A DNA stretch of 20,916 nt from Paraktedonobacter sp035294465 (GCA_035294465.1 DATGKW010000173.1:1-20916); one strand, 5' to 3'; numbered from the stretch's first letter, positions 1 through 8,125 are shown. Notes: generated by a model not told the origin, from the sequence alone. Numbers and translations: made by a program.

Positions 1-1424
1 CGTGTGCCGCCGGAGAAACGCCCGTCGGTAATCAGCGCGACCTTATCGCCCAGACCCATCCCCATGATATTAGCAGTGGGGGCCAGCATCTCTTGCATAC
101 CGGGACCGCCACGTGGTCCCTCGTAGCGAATCACTACCACATCTCCTTCTTTGACCTGCCCGTTAAGGATGCCCGCACATGCCTCTTCCTGTGAATTGTA
201 GATCCTCGCCGGTCCGGTGTGCTTCATCATCGCCGGCTCGACGGCTGCGACCTTGACTACGGCTCCATCGGGGGCCAGGTTGCCGAAGAGGATGGCCAGA
301 CCACCGCGTTCGCTGTGCGGATTCTCCAGGGGTCGGATGACTTCAGGATCCTTGTTCTCGGCCTCGGCAATATTCTCGCCCAACGTGCGCAGCGTGACTG
401 TCGGACGATCCAGGTAGAGCGTGCCGGGCTTTTTCGAGAGCTCTTTGAGGATCGCGCTGATGCCGCCCGCCCTATCCACATCCTCCATATGCCATTTGCC
501 AGCCGGGCTGACCTTGCACAGGTGAGGCACACGCGCCGCGACCTCGTTGATGCGGTTCAGATCATAGTCCAGGCCGCCCTCGCGAGCCAGGGCCAGCGTG
601 TGCAGAACAGTGTTGGTCGAGCCGCCCATAGCCATGTCGAGCGCAAAAGCATTATCAACGCTCTCCTGGTTGACGATTTTGCGCGGCGTCAGATTGGCTT
701 CGATCAGACGCAAGATCTGCCGGCCAGCCTGACGCGCCAGTTCCTTGCGTTCCTCCGAGATGGCCAGGTAGGAGCCGTTGCCAGGCAGAGCCAGGCCCAG
801 AGCCTCCATCAGGCAGTTCATCGAGTTAGCGGTAAACATGCCGGAGCAGGAGCCGCAGGTGGGGCAGGCGACCCGCTCAAGCTCGGTAAGCTCGCTTTCG
901 CTGATCTTCCCCGCCTGGTACGCACCCACGCCCTCGAAAATGCTGATGAGATCGACGCTGCGCCCATCGGCCGTCTGCCCGGCCTTCATAGGACCGCCGC
1001 TAACGAAGATCGTGGGAATGTCCAAACGCATCGCAGCCAGGAGCATGCCGGGCACGATCTTGTCGCAGTTGGGGATACAGACCATGCCATCGAAGCGATG
1101 CGCCTCAATCATAGTCTCGACGCAATCGGCGATGAGCTCGCGGCTGGGCAGCGAATATTTCATGCCAATATGGCCCATCGCGATGCCATCATCGACGCCG
1201 ATAGTATTGAATTCAAAAGGTACGCCTCCTGCTTCGCGAATAGCCTGTTTGACCAGCTTGCCAAAGGCTTGCAGGTGAACGTGCCCCGGCACGATATCGA
1301 CATAGGAATTGCACACGGCGATGAACGGTTTGGAGAAGTCTCTTTCTCCCACAACGCCCGTTGCCCGCAGCAGCCCGCGATGCGGCGCACGTTCAAAGCC
1401 GAGCTTGATTTGATCTGAACGCAT
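1..1424 (-). CDS. ilvD: dihydroxyacid dehydratase (3' end outside window)
   Basis: Dehydrates 2,3-dihydroxy-isovalerate and 2,3-dihydroxy-3-methylvalerate to the 2-oxo acids that precede valine, leucine and isoleucine; a cytoplasmic Fe-S enzyme. About 474 codons are visible, out of roughly 560-610 usual for the family, and the frame is open at the left edge. Seen: FIAVCNSYVDIVPGH at about 34-48, CIPNCDKIVPGML at 116-128, and CPTCGSCSGMFTANSMNC at 187-204. The last two carry the cluster-ligand cysteines. Spacing and wording match the E. coli-type enzyme rather than the actinobacterial one with a Cys in the WNEITPC motif. The ATG at 1424 follows GAGGAG closely. It is the last visible gene of the minus-strand ilv operon and is separated from ilvE by 224 bp of structured sequence. 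Confidence 0.96.
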   Translation of the reverse strand, partial: MRSDQIKLGFERAPHRGLLRATGVVGERDFSKPFIAVCNSYVDIVPGHVHLQAFGKLVKQAIREAGGVPFEFNTIGVDDGIAMGHIGMKYSLPSRELIADCVETMIEAHRFDGMVCIPNCDKIVPGMLLAAMRLDIPTIFVSGGPMKAGQTADGRSVDLISIFEGVGAYQAGKISESELTELERVACPTCGSCSGMFTANSMNCLMEALGLALPGNGSYLAISEERKELARQAGRQILRLIEANLTPRKIVNQESVDNAFALDMAMGGSTNTVLHTLALAREGGLDYDLNRINEVAARVPHLCKVSPAGKWHMEDVDRAGGISAILKELSKKPGTLYLDRPTVTLRTLGENIAEAENKDPEVIRPLENPHSERGGLAILFGNLAPDGAVVKVAAVEPAMMKHTGPARIYNSQEEACAGILNGQVKEGDVVVIRYEGPRGGPGMQEMLAPTANIMGMGLGDKVALITDGRFSGGT

Positions 1425-1452
1425 TTTCTCTCCTCATTCGTGTTAGAGTTAG

Positions 1453-1522
1453 GGACCGGTGATGGACCAGGTCCGCAGGGTTCTCAATCTCTCCCGCCTC
1501 GCAGACCCCTCTACGCCGGTCC
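1453..1522 (-). ncRNA. candidate structured leader upstream of ilvD
   Basis: Read on the minus strand, the stretch before ilvD can form two nested stems. The outer stem is GGACCGG (1516-1522) with CCGGTCC (1453-1459), 7 bp perfect. The inner stem is GGTCTGC (1501-1507) with GCGGACC (1470-1476), 7 bp with one G-U pair. The loop is purine-rich. The ilvD ribosome binding site lies about 20 nt beyond. No T-box signature (AGGGTGG...) was found. A regulatory role is inference; it could simply be a stable spacer. Confidence 0.3.
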
Positions 1523-1548
1523 TCCCGCGTCTGATTCCTCTCTCACCA

Positions 1549-1615
1549 ATTTGTATATGGGTTGTTGCATGAAAAATGGATGAAACTATTTTTCATGCAA
1601 CAACCATATACAAAT
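1549..1615 (-). repeat. long intercistronic hairpin 3' of ilvE
   Basis: A near-perfect inverted repeat: arms 1549-1577 and 1588-1615 (28 paired bases with one bulged G), with a 10-nt loop. It begins about 33 nt after the ilvE stop on the minus strand. It is AT-rich and has no U-run after the stem, so it is not a canonical Rho-independent terminator. It may stabilise the upstream message, act as a processing site, or be a small palindromic mobile element. Confidence 0.85.
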
Positions 1616-1648
1616 CTTCTGCGTGGCAAAGCCGCGCGAAACAGATTG

Positions 1649-2653
1649 TTACGAGTAGCTAACCGGCGTGACCCAGGCGCTGTAGCGCGGATTCTCGCCC
1701 CGACAGGCCGCGAGATAGGCTTGCTGCAACTTCATAGTAAACGGCCCTGGCTTGCCGCTGCCCACGGGCCTGCGGTCTACGCTGCTGACCGGCGAAACCT
1801 GCACGCCCGTGCCGCACAGAAAGATTTCGTCGCTGGCATACAGTTCGGTGCGGTCGATGCGCCGCTGCTCCACCTGCATACCGAAATCCTCTTCGATCAT
1901 CGATATCAGGGCGTTGCGCGTAATGCCCTCAAGGATATCCTCGGAGAGCGCGGGCGTAGCGAGTTTGCCGTTGCGCAGGATAAAGAGATTGCACGAGCTG
2001 CCCTCCGAAACCGTGCCGTCATCGGTCAGCATGATCGTTTCGTCGAAACCGGCTGCTGTGGCGTCGTCGATGGCCAGGCAGCTATTGACGTAAGCGCCGG
2101 TGACTTTGGCGCGTACCGGCATAGCATTGCTATTAGCCCGCCGCCATGATGAGGTGCAGACATTCAGCCCGGCGCTGATGTCCACGTAATTGCCCATCGG
2201 GAAGAGGTAGATGGCGAAAGCGTCCTCCAGCGAACTGAGCGTCAACTTGATCGTGCGCGACGCTTTGTAGCACAGCGGACGCACATAGATGTCCGAGCGG
2301 TAGGCGTGTTTGCGTGCCAGCTCCACCGTGATCTCGCACAGTTCGTCAATGGACTCCTTCGGCTGCATCATCAAGGTCTTCCACGAATTCGCCATGCGCT
2401 CGTAATGTGCGCGCAGCTTGAGCAGATAGAGGCGCTCGTGTTCTGCATTCCAGTAGCCGCGAATCCCCTCGAAGCAAGCAGTGCCATAATGCAGTGCATG
2501 GGTAGCGATGCTGACTTTAGCCTCACTCATCGGGACGACTCGCCCCTCGAAGTAGACAAATCCTTCCTCAGGATTGAGCACCGGTATCTTCGGGCTTTCA
2601 GCCTTCGCCGGGTGTTGATTGTTCTGGGTGTCTGGTTGATACGTTTGGGTCAC
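1649..2653 (-). CDS. ilvE: branched-chain amino acid aminotransferase
   Basis: A fold-type IV PLP aminotransferase that interconverts branched-chain 2-oxo acids and valine, leucine or isoleucine with glutamate. Seen: HALHYGTACFEGIRGYW near 52-68, the PLP lysine in VRAKVTGAYVNS (K183), and EGSSCNLFILRNGKL with DEIFLCGTGVQVSPV toward the C-terminus. The length of 334 aa fits the family. I chose the GTG at 2653 because AGAAGGAGAA lies about 9 nt upstream. An in-frame ATG at 2680 would add nine residues but overlaps that ribosome binding site and has none of its own. The N-terminal 25 residues are polar and variable. It lies between leuA and ilvD, separated from each by a gap containing a long hairpin. 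Confidence 0.95.
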   Translation of the reverse strand: MTQTYQPDTQNNQHPAKAESPKIPVLNPEEGFVYFEGRVVPMSEAKVSIATHALHYGTACFEGIRGYWNAEHERLYLLKLRAHYERMANSWKTLMMQPKESIDELCEITVELARKHAYRSDIYVRPLCYKASRTIKLTLSSLEDAFAIYLFPMGNYVDISAGLNVCTSSWRRANSNAMPVRAKVTGAYVNSCLAIDDATAAGFDETIMLTDDGTVSEGSSCNLFILRNGKLATPALSEDILEGITRNALISMIEEDFGMQVEQRRIDRTELYASDEIFLCGTGVQVSPVSSVDRRPVGSGKPGPFTMKLQQAYLAACRGENPRYSAWVTPVSYS

Positions 2654-2713
2654 GATTATTTTCTCCTTCTCACTCACCATGCATACTGCAACTACATTTT
2701 CTTCTTTAAACTA

Positions 2714-2774
2714 ATGATTGTGTTTTCGTATAAGGGAGATACGAAACACATCTCCCATACAAAAACACAATCAT
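2714..2774 (-). repeat. long intercistronic hairpin 3' of leuA, with alternative fold
   Basis: Inverted repeat with arms 2714-2740 and 2750-2774 (about 25 bp, a few mismatches) and a 9-nt loop, starting 12 nt after the leuA stop on the minus strand. A competing pairing also exists: GTGTTTTCGTAT (2720-2731) can pair with ATACGAAACAC (2739-2749), which excludes the long stem. There is no U-tract, so it is probably not a simple terminator. Confidence 0.8.
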
Positions 2775-2785
2775 CGGCTCTTCAT

Positions 2786-3964
2786 CTAAATTGCTGCCGG
2801 CGTCTCTTTGCAACTTTCGGCGATATAGACCAGGTCCTCGTCGGTGGCGTGCTTTTTCTCGTCGGCCAGCGCGATGAAGCGGGTGTAAGCCGCTTTCAGT
2901 TCGGTAGCGTTGAGGTGGTAGCCAAGCTGGCGCAGACGCGCATCCAGGCCGTGACGGCCGGAGTGCTTGCCCAGCACAAGTTTGGTATCGCCCCAGCCCA
3001 CCGATTGCGGAGTCATAATTTCGTAGGTCAGGCGGTTCTTGAGCATGCCATCCTGGTGAATGCCCGCCTCGTGTGAGAAGGCATTGGCTCCCACGACGGC
3101 CTTGTTCGGCTGCACCGGAATGCCCGTCAGACGGCTGACTAGCTGACTGGCTTCAACGAACGCCTGCGTGTTAATGCGCGTAGTGACATCCTTGAAACGA
3201 TCTGGCCTCGTGCGCAGAGCCATGACAACCTCTTCCATAGCAGTATTGCCCGCACGCTCGCCCAGGCCGTTGATGGTTACTTCGACCTGGCGCACGCCGG
3301 CAGAAATGGCGGCCAGGGTATTAGCCGTTGCCATACCCAGGTCGTTATGGCAATGCGCGCTCATGATAATCTCTTCCATGCTCGGCACGCGCTCGCGGAT
3401 GTAGCGGAACATGTTCCCGTATTCGTCTGGCGTGCTATACCCTACGGTATCGGGTAGGTTGATAGTAGTTGCGCCTGCCTTGATCGCTGTTTCGCAGATC
3501 CTGCAGAGATAATCCCAATCGCTGCGCGTGGCGTCCTCGGCGGAAAACTCGACCGTGGGACAGAGGTTGCGCGCGTATCCGACCATCGATTTGACTCGCT
3601 GCACTGCCTCTTCCTGGCTGATATTGAATTTGTGCTTGAGGTGGATTTCGGAAGTAGCGAGAAAAACGTGAATTACCGGATGATCGGCCTCGCGCACGCC
3701 TTCCCAGGCCGCGTCAATATCGTCAATGGCCGCGCGGGCGAGTGCCGCGACGGCCGGACCATGTACATGACGCGCGATCTCTTTGACCGCGGCTAGGTCG
3801 CCGGGCGAGGCGATGGGGAAACCGGCCTCGATGATGTCCACATTGAGACGCACTAGCTGATCCGCCACCTGCAGCTTTTCTTCGGTGGTCATGGTTGCGC
3901 CGGGCGACTGTTCGCCATCACGCAGGGTGGTGTCAAAAATTCGAATAACCGCAGGGTCCGCCAT
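2786..3964 (-). CDS. leuA: 2-isopropylmalate synthase, short form without regulatory domain
   Basis: Condenses 2-oxoisovalerate with acetyl-CoA, the first committed step to leucine. Seen: DTTLRDGEQSPGA at 11-23, metal-binding HCHNDLG at 204-210, NGLGERAGN at 232-240, HEAGIHQDG at 298-306, and KHSGRHGL at 333-340. These are typical of LeuA rather than homocitrate synthase, and the ilv operon setting agrees. The protein ends at 392 aa, while most LeuA proteins are about 510-550 aa with a C-terminal leucine-binding domain. Here TAG follows the sequence ESCKETPAAI, and the next in-frame codons reach another stop within five codons, so no domain remnant follows. ATG at 3964 has GAAGGAG about 10 nt upstream. 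Citramalate synthase is a less likely alternative. Confidence 0.9.
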   Translation of the reverse strand: MADPAVIRIFDTTLRDGEQSPGATMTTEEKLQVADQLVRLNVDIIEAGFPIASPGDLAAVKEIARHVHGPAVAALARAAIDDIDAAWEGVREADHPVIHVFLATSEIHLKHKFNISQEEAVQRVKSMVGYARNLCPTVEFSAEDATRSDWDYLCRICETAIKAGATTINLPDTVGYSTPDEYGNMFRYIRERVPSMEEIIMSAHCHNDLGMATANTLAAISAGVRQVEVTINGLGERAGNTAMEEVVMALRTRPDRFKDVTTRINTQAFVEASQLVSRLTGIPVQPNKAVVGANAFSHEAGIHQDGMLKNRLTYEIMTPQSVGWGDTKLVLGKHSGRHGLDARLRQLGYHLNATELKAAYTRFIALADEKKHATDEDLVYIAESCKETPAAI

Positions 3965-4014
3965 TTCCGTTGTTCTCCTTCTTTGGTTCGCTCAGCACAA
4001 GCGTAGTGCAAAGC

Positions 4015-5067
4015 TTATTTTTTCTGTTCAATAACCTCTGGTTTTTTCTCTTCAGCGCTTTCCGAGTTGCTGACAACCGGATTCAGCCAGGGCATCATGG
4101 CACGCAACTGCTGACCGACCTTCTCAATCTGGTGCTCGGCGTTGACGCGGCGCATGGCCTTGAAGCTGGGCTGACCGGCCTGGTTCTCCAGAATCCAGGT
4201 GCGAGCGAACGAGCCGTCCTGGATCTCGCGCAGGATCTGGCGCATACGCTCGCGCACGCTCTCATCGATCAGGCGCGGCCCGGAGACATAATCGCCGTAC
4301 TCGGCAGTGTTGCTGATCGAGTAGCGCATATAGCTCATGCCGCCCTGGTACATCAGGTCAACAATCAGCTTCATCTCATGGAGGCATTCAAAATAGGCCG
4401 ATTCTGGCTGGTAGCCCGCCTCGACCAGCGTCTCGAAGCCCAGGCGGATCAACGAAGTAACGCCTCCGCAGAGAACGGCCTGCTCGCCGAAAAGATCGGT
4501 TTCGGTCTCTTCTTTGAAAGTGGTTTGCAAAACGCCCGCTCGCGTGCTTCCGAGAGCACGCGCGTATGCGAGAGCCTGCGCATGCGCCTGACCGGTTGCG
4601 TCCTGATAAACTGCGATCAGTGATGGGGTGCCAACGCCCTCTTGATAGAGGCGGCGCACCATGTGGCCTGGCGCCTTGGGCGCGATCATCGTCACATCGA
4701 CATCGGGCGGCGGGACAATCTGACCGAAGTGCAGACTGAAGCCGTGCGCGGTCATAAGCATCTTGCCGGGGGCCAGGCCAGGGCGAATATCACGCTCAAA
4801 AACAGCTTTATGGTGCTCGTCGGGAATCAAGATCATGATAATATCCGCCTGCTCCGCCGCCTCCGCTGGAGTGACGACCCGCAGCCCCTCCGCCTCCGCT
4901 TTGGCACGGCTCTTGCTGCCCGTGGGCAGGCCAACCATGACCTCGCAGCCGCTATCCCGCAGATTCAGGGCGTGCGCGTGTCCCTGGCTACCGTACCCGA
5001 TGATGGCGATCCGCTTGCCCTGGATAAAATCAAGATTCGCGTCCCCGTCATAATAAACCTGTGCCAT
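4015..5067 (-). CDS. ilvC: ketol-acid reductoisomerase, class I
   Basis: Isomerises and reduces acetolactate or acetohydroxybutyrate with NAD(P)H and Mg. Seen: Rossmann motif GYGSQGHAHALNL at 24-36, cofactor loop GLPTGSKSRAKAE at 46-58, the AHGF catalytic region at 107-110, APKAPGH at 130-135, metal ligands in ETDLFGEQ (D191, E195) and AYFECLHEM (E227, E231), and SISNTAEYGD at about 250-259. The length of 350 aa fits class I, with a charged tail rich in Glu and Lys. The loop has Pro48 where many NADPH-dependent enzymes have Arg, but it keeps Ser51 and Ser53. ATG at 5067 follows CAGGAG. It lies 27 bp after ilvN and 50 bp before leuA, without an evident promoter between. Confidence 0.96.
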   Translation of the reverse strand: MAQVYYDGDANLDFIQGKRIAIIGYGSQGHAHALNLRDSGCEVMVGLPTGSKSRAKAEAEGLRVVTPAEAAEQADIIMILIPDEHHKAVFERDIRPGLAPGKMLMTAHGFSLHFGQIVPPPDVDVTMIAPKAPGHMVRRLYQEGVGTPSLIAVYQDATGQAHAQALAYARALGSTRAGVLQTTFKEETETDLFGEQAVLCGGVTSLIRLGFETLVEAGYQPESAYFECLHEMKLIVDLMYQGGMSYMRYSISNTAEYGDYVSGPRLIDESVRERMRQILREIQDGSFARTWILENQAGQPSFKAMRRVNAEHQIEKVGQQLRAMMPWLNPVVSNSESAEEKKPEVIEQKK

Positions 5068-5094
5068 GTGTTTCTCTTTTCTCCTGTTTTCAAT

Positions 5095-5700
5095 CTATTT
5101 CATATCGCGCGGCATAGCGACGCTGCCAGTGCGCGCCACTTCGCGAATGCCGAAAGGCTGTAAAAGACTGACCAGCTTCTCCACCTTCGCGCTGCTGCCG
5201 GTCACTTCAAGCGTGACGCTTTCAGGCGCGACATCGGCAAGATACGCCCCAAATTGCTGGCCAAGTTCGATAATTTCGTTGGAGCGGCGGGGATCACTGG
5301 CGACTTTGATCAACGCCAGTTCCCGCTCGACCAGCATGTCGGATGATAAATTCGTGACCTGCCGGACATCGACGACCTTGCGCAGTTGCTCAACCAGGTG
5401 GTCAACGGCCACTTCAGAATCATTGATGACGGCGGTGATACGCGCCACGTCTGGCTGCTCGCCGCGCCCGATAGTCAGAGTTTGCATATTGGCGCGGCGG
5501 CGGCGTAGCAAACCCACCACGCGGTCCACCGCTCCCGGTCTTTCGTTAATCGAGATGACCAGCGTATAGGTACGCGCGACCTCTTTGGGCACGTCCGACT
5601 GGCCTGCTCGCGATGGTTGAGGCCGGGCCTCGCTCGCGGTGGTCTCTACCCCCTCGGAGTCCCTGGCCGCCTCTTGAGTGCCCGGTTTCTCGTTTGCCAT
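5095..5700 (-). CDS. ilvN: acetolactate synthase small (regulatory) subunit
   Basis: Regulatory partner of IlvB; the family activates the catalytic subunit and confers valine feedback. Seen: an ACT domain beginning TYTLVISINERPGAVDRVVGLL at about 44-65, with IGRGEQPDVARITAVIN following, then a C-terminal ALS-type domain containing ELALIKV and FGIREVARTGSVAMPR. The total is 201 aa. The first 40 residues are a polar, low-complexity extension not usual for IlvN/IlvH (about 160-170 aa). The start at 5700 is supported by GGGGAGGAAAG just upstream and lies 4 nt after the ilvB stop, so the two are probably translationally coupled. The symbol ilvH would be equally acceptable. Confidence 0.95.
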   Translation of the reverse strand: MANEKPGTQEAARDSEGVETTASEARPQPSRAGQSDVPKEVARTYTLVISINERPGAVDRVVGLLRRRRANMQTLTIGRGEQPDVARITAVINDSEVAVDHLVEQLRKVVDVRQVTNLSSDMLVERELALIKVASDPRRSNEIIELGQQFGAYLADVAPESVTLEVTGSSAKVEKLVSLLQPFGIREVARTGSVAMPRDMK

Positions 5701-5704
5701 TGTT

Positions 5705-7474
5705 CTAGCTTTCCTCCCCGGTCTCTTCGATCATATTGGTGATGGCCGCGCCCGGCGCAACCATAGGATAGACGTTGCTCATGGCCTCAATGACGAAATC
5801 GATAATCACCGTCCCCTCGCTCTCCATAGCTTCGTGGATCGCGGCGGCCACATCTTCGCGCTTCGTGACGCGCATACCCTTGAGGCCGTAGGCATCAGCC
5901 AGCTTGACGTAATCGGGGCCGGTAATGGGTGTTTCAGAATAGTTGCGGTTGTGGAAGAACTGCTGCCACTGGCGCACCATGCCCAGGTAGCCGTTGTTCA
6001 TGATGGCAATCTTGACGGCGAGACCCTGCTGCTTGAGCGTGGCGAGTTCCTGAATGTTCATCTGGATACCGCCATCGCCCGCAACTACCCAGACGGTTTC
6101 CTGCGGCAGGCCCATCTTGACGCCCATAGCTGCTGGCAGAGCAAAACCCATCGTACCCAGGCCACCGGAGGTGATATGGCTATTGGGGCGCGTCCATGTG
6201 TAGAAGCGTGCGGTCCACATCTGGTGCTGGCCCACGTCGCTGACCACAATGGCCTGGCCAGCGGTCTCGGCGCGAATGGCCTCTAGAATACTCATGGGAT
6301 CGGGAAGCTCCTGGTTGTAGGCAACCCTGCTGCGCTCATTGGCAGCTTTCTCCCAGCCGCGAATCTCTTCCAGCCACGCGCCATGCTCACCCGGCTCGAC
6401 TGCTTCCACCAGAGCGGCCAGGGCATTCTTCGCATCGGCAACAATCGGCACAGCGGCAGGCTTGACCTTGTGCATTTCGGAGGCGTCGATGTCGATGTGA
6501 ACAATCTGCGCGTGCGGCGCGAAGTCTGCGACCTTGCCAGTCACGCGATCATCGAAGCGCAGGCCTACGCCCACGATCAGATCCGCCGCGCCAATGGACC
6601 GGTTAACGTGCGCGGGACCATGCATACCGGGCATACCCAGGGCAAGCGGATGCGTCTCCGGGAAGGCGCTCAGGCCGAGCAGCGTAGTAATCACGGGAAT
6701 GCCGGTCTTTTCGGCGAAGGCCAGCAGTTCAGCATACGCGCCGGAGAGAATGATGCCATGACCTACCATAATCAAAGGCCGTTGGGCGCGTGCGATCAGT
6801 TCGGACGCTCTAGCTATGGCCTCCGGTGAAGGTTGTGGCTTGCGTGCAGCCCGAAAATGCTCCAGCGACGTGACCGAAGCCTCTGGCCGGTAGAGCGTCT
6901 TGGCGAACTGCACATCTTTCGGAACGTCGATCAGTACGGGGCCGGGCCGCCCTCCCTGGGCCAGGCGGAAGGCTTCATGCACAATATCGGCCAGGTCCTC
7001 GACGCGTTCGACCAGGAAATTGTGCTTGGTGATCGGCTGCGTCACGCCCAGCACGTCGGTCTCCTGGAAACCATCGCGCCCGATGAGCGACCGCGCCACC
7101 TGGCCGGTGATTGCCACAATGGGCGTTGAGTCCATAAAGGCCGTCGCCAGGCCGGTCACAAGATTCGTCGCGCCGGGGCCGCTGGTGGCAACGCAAACGC
7201 CAGGCTTGCCGGTCGCGCGCGCGTAGCCATCGGCCGCATGGGCCGCGCCCTGCTCGTGGCGCACCAACACGTGATGCAGGCTTGGATACGAGGTCAACGC
7301 ATCATAAAACGGCATAATCGCGCCGCCGGGGTAGCCGTAGAGCAGCTCAACGCCTTCGCGAACCAGGGCCTCGCACAGAATATGACTGCCCGGCAATTCA
7401 CGCGGCTCCTGCTGAGTAGTTGAGGCTGTCTGCATTGCCCCCGTGGTCTGGGTCATAGGTACAGCTACCTGCAT
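5705..7474 (-). CDS. ilvB: acetolactate synthase large (catalytic) subunit
   Basis: A ThDP- and FAD-dependent enzyme that makes acetolactate or acetohydroxybutyrate from pyruvate and pyruvate or 2-oxobutyrate. Seen: YGYPGGAIMPFYDAL near 46-60, the catalytic glutamate in RHEQGAAHAADGYAR (E74), ATSGPGATNLVTGL, the central FAD/GxG domain, and the ThDP motif GDGGIQMNIQELAT followed by IMNNGYLGMVRQWQ in the last quarter. The length of 589 aa is normal, with a 25-residue polar N-terminal extension. ATG at 7474 has AAGGAG 6 nt upstream. It is the first structural gene of the operon. The preceding 106 bp hold a terminator and no convincing promoter, which suggests either read-through control or a weak unrecognised promoter. 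Confidence 0.97.
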   Translation of the reverse strand: MQVAVPMTQTTGAMQTASTTQQEPRELPGSHILCEALVREGVELLYGYPGGAIMPFYDALTSYPSLHHVLVRHEQGAAHAADGYARATGKPGVCVATSGPGATNLVTGLATAFMDSTPIVAITGQVARSLIGRDGFQETDVLGVTQPITKHNFLVERVEDLADIVHEAFRLAQGGRPGPVLIDVPKDVQFAKTLYRPEASVTSLEHFRAARKPQPSPEAIARASELIARAQRPLIMVGHGIILSGAYAELLAFAEKTGIPVITTLLGLSAFPETHPLALGMPGMHGPAHVNRSIGAADLIVGVGLRFDDRVTGKVADFAPHAQIVHIDIDASEMHKVKPAAVPIVADAKNALAALVEAVEPGEHGAWLEEIRGWEKAANERSRVAYNQELPDPMSILEAIRAETAGQAIVVSDVGQHQMWTARFYTWTRPNSHITSGGLGTMGFALPAAMGVKMGLPQETVWVVAGDGGIQMNIQELATLKQQGLAVKIAIMNNGYLGMVRQWQQFFHNRNYSETPITGPDYVKLADAYGLKGMRVTKREDVAAAIHEAMESEGTVIIDFVIEAMSNVYPMVAPGAAITNMIEETGEES

Positions 7475-7580
7475 AAAAGACTCCTTACATACGAGATTTG
7501 CTTCCTTCCCGATTTTGCGAAAGAACCAGCGCTCAAGCTGTTGGCAAAATTGGAAGATGAATACCTGATACGAAAAACAA

Positions 7581-7618
7581 TAAAAAACGAGAACCGCCCG
7601 AACTGGGAGGTCCTCGTT
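7581..7618 (-). terminator. intrinsic terminator between the small ORF and ilvB
   Basis: On the minus strand AACGAGGACC (7609-7618) pairs with GGTTCTCGTT (7586-7595). An inner CCC/GGG pairing closes a small loop, and six U residues follow the stem. It lies 36 nt after the stop of the 7655-7993 ORF and about 107 nt before the ilvB start. It may be that ORF's terminator or an attenuator for the ilv operon. Confidence 0.85.
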
Positions 7619-7654
7619 GTTACGTTACCTGCTCTGGATTAGGTTGCGTCTTTG

Positions 7655-7993
7655 CTACCTCTCATCTCCCGTCTGCGTTCTTTGTGTCAGTTCCTTGCTT
7701 AGCCCTACCGCACCGGCAACCGCCAGCCCGGTAAGGCCGCTAAGGGCGAGAATGCTAAGCACGCCTACAAGACCAGGTATTGCAGTATTCTCAAGCCGGA
7801 TTGACAGCAGAGAGACGAGCAGGACAAATAAAGAAACCGACGCTACTGCGCCGGTCTGAGTGAAGATGCTGCTGGTGGCTGCGCACGCGTACGTACCGCA
7901 TATTGCCTGGGCATGTGAACCAGACATACGCTGAGCACAGAAAGATCGCTGATTCCCAGTCACCATTGCTCGGTTGTCAGTTATCCTCGCCAT
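7655..7993 (-). CDS. small two-helix membrane protein, unrecognised
   Basis: Not recognised. It encodes 112 aa. The first 45 residues are polar with several Cys (SFCAQRMSG, AICGTYACAAT). Two hydrophobic helices follow, at about 50-68 (VASVSLFVLLVSLLSIRL) and 73-97 (PGLVGVLSILALSGLTGLAV), then a short charged tail. ATG at 7993 has GAGG 9 nt upstream; an ATG at 8002 is possible but overlaps that site. A TTGACA/TATGCT promoter lies upstream and a terminator lies 36 nt downstream, so the unit looks real. The hydrophobic half is rich in Leu, Val and Ile directly before ilvB, so a leader-type role is conceivable, although 112 aa is long for a leader peptide. Confidence 0.55.
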   Translation of the reverse strand: MARITDNRAMVTGNQRSFCAQRMSGSHAQAICGTYACAATSSIFTQTGAVASVSLFVLLVSLLSIRLENTAIPGLVGVLSILALSGLTGLAVAGAVGLSKELTQRTQTGDER

Positions 7994-8002
7994 GCAGCGC
8001 AC

Positions 8003-8125
8003 CCTCTTTTTTCAATCTCTTGCGCGAGAGACGCTCTAAAAATACACGTTCCAAAACAAAATAAAGACTTCCGGACTGCTACAGCAACTTCGCTGGGCAA
8101 TCCTTCTGCCGTCTTCGCTTTTCTG
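8003..8125 (-). other. long 5' untranslated region of the 7655-7993 ORF
   Basis: About 125 nt lie between the promoter -10 box and the start codon at 7993. No gene or clear structure was seen. Confidence 0.4.

Noticed and set aside
219..1418. Long open plus-strand frame of 399 codons
   Set aside because: It lies antisense to ilvD, whose motifs are unambiguous; the frame is a high-GC shadow with no recognisable protein.
2786..3964. Homocitrate synthase as identity of the short LeuA
   Set aside because: The length fits, but GERAGNTAMEEVVMAL, HEAGIHQDGMLK and the ilv operon context favour 2-isopropylmalate synthase.
7475..7620. T-box riboswitch upstream of ilvB
   Set aside because: No AGGGTGG-type T-box core or matching antiterminator was found; only an intrinsic terminator is visible.
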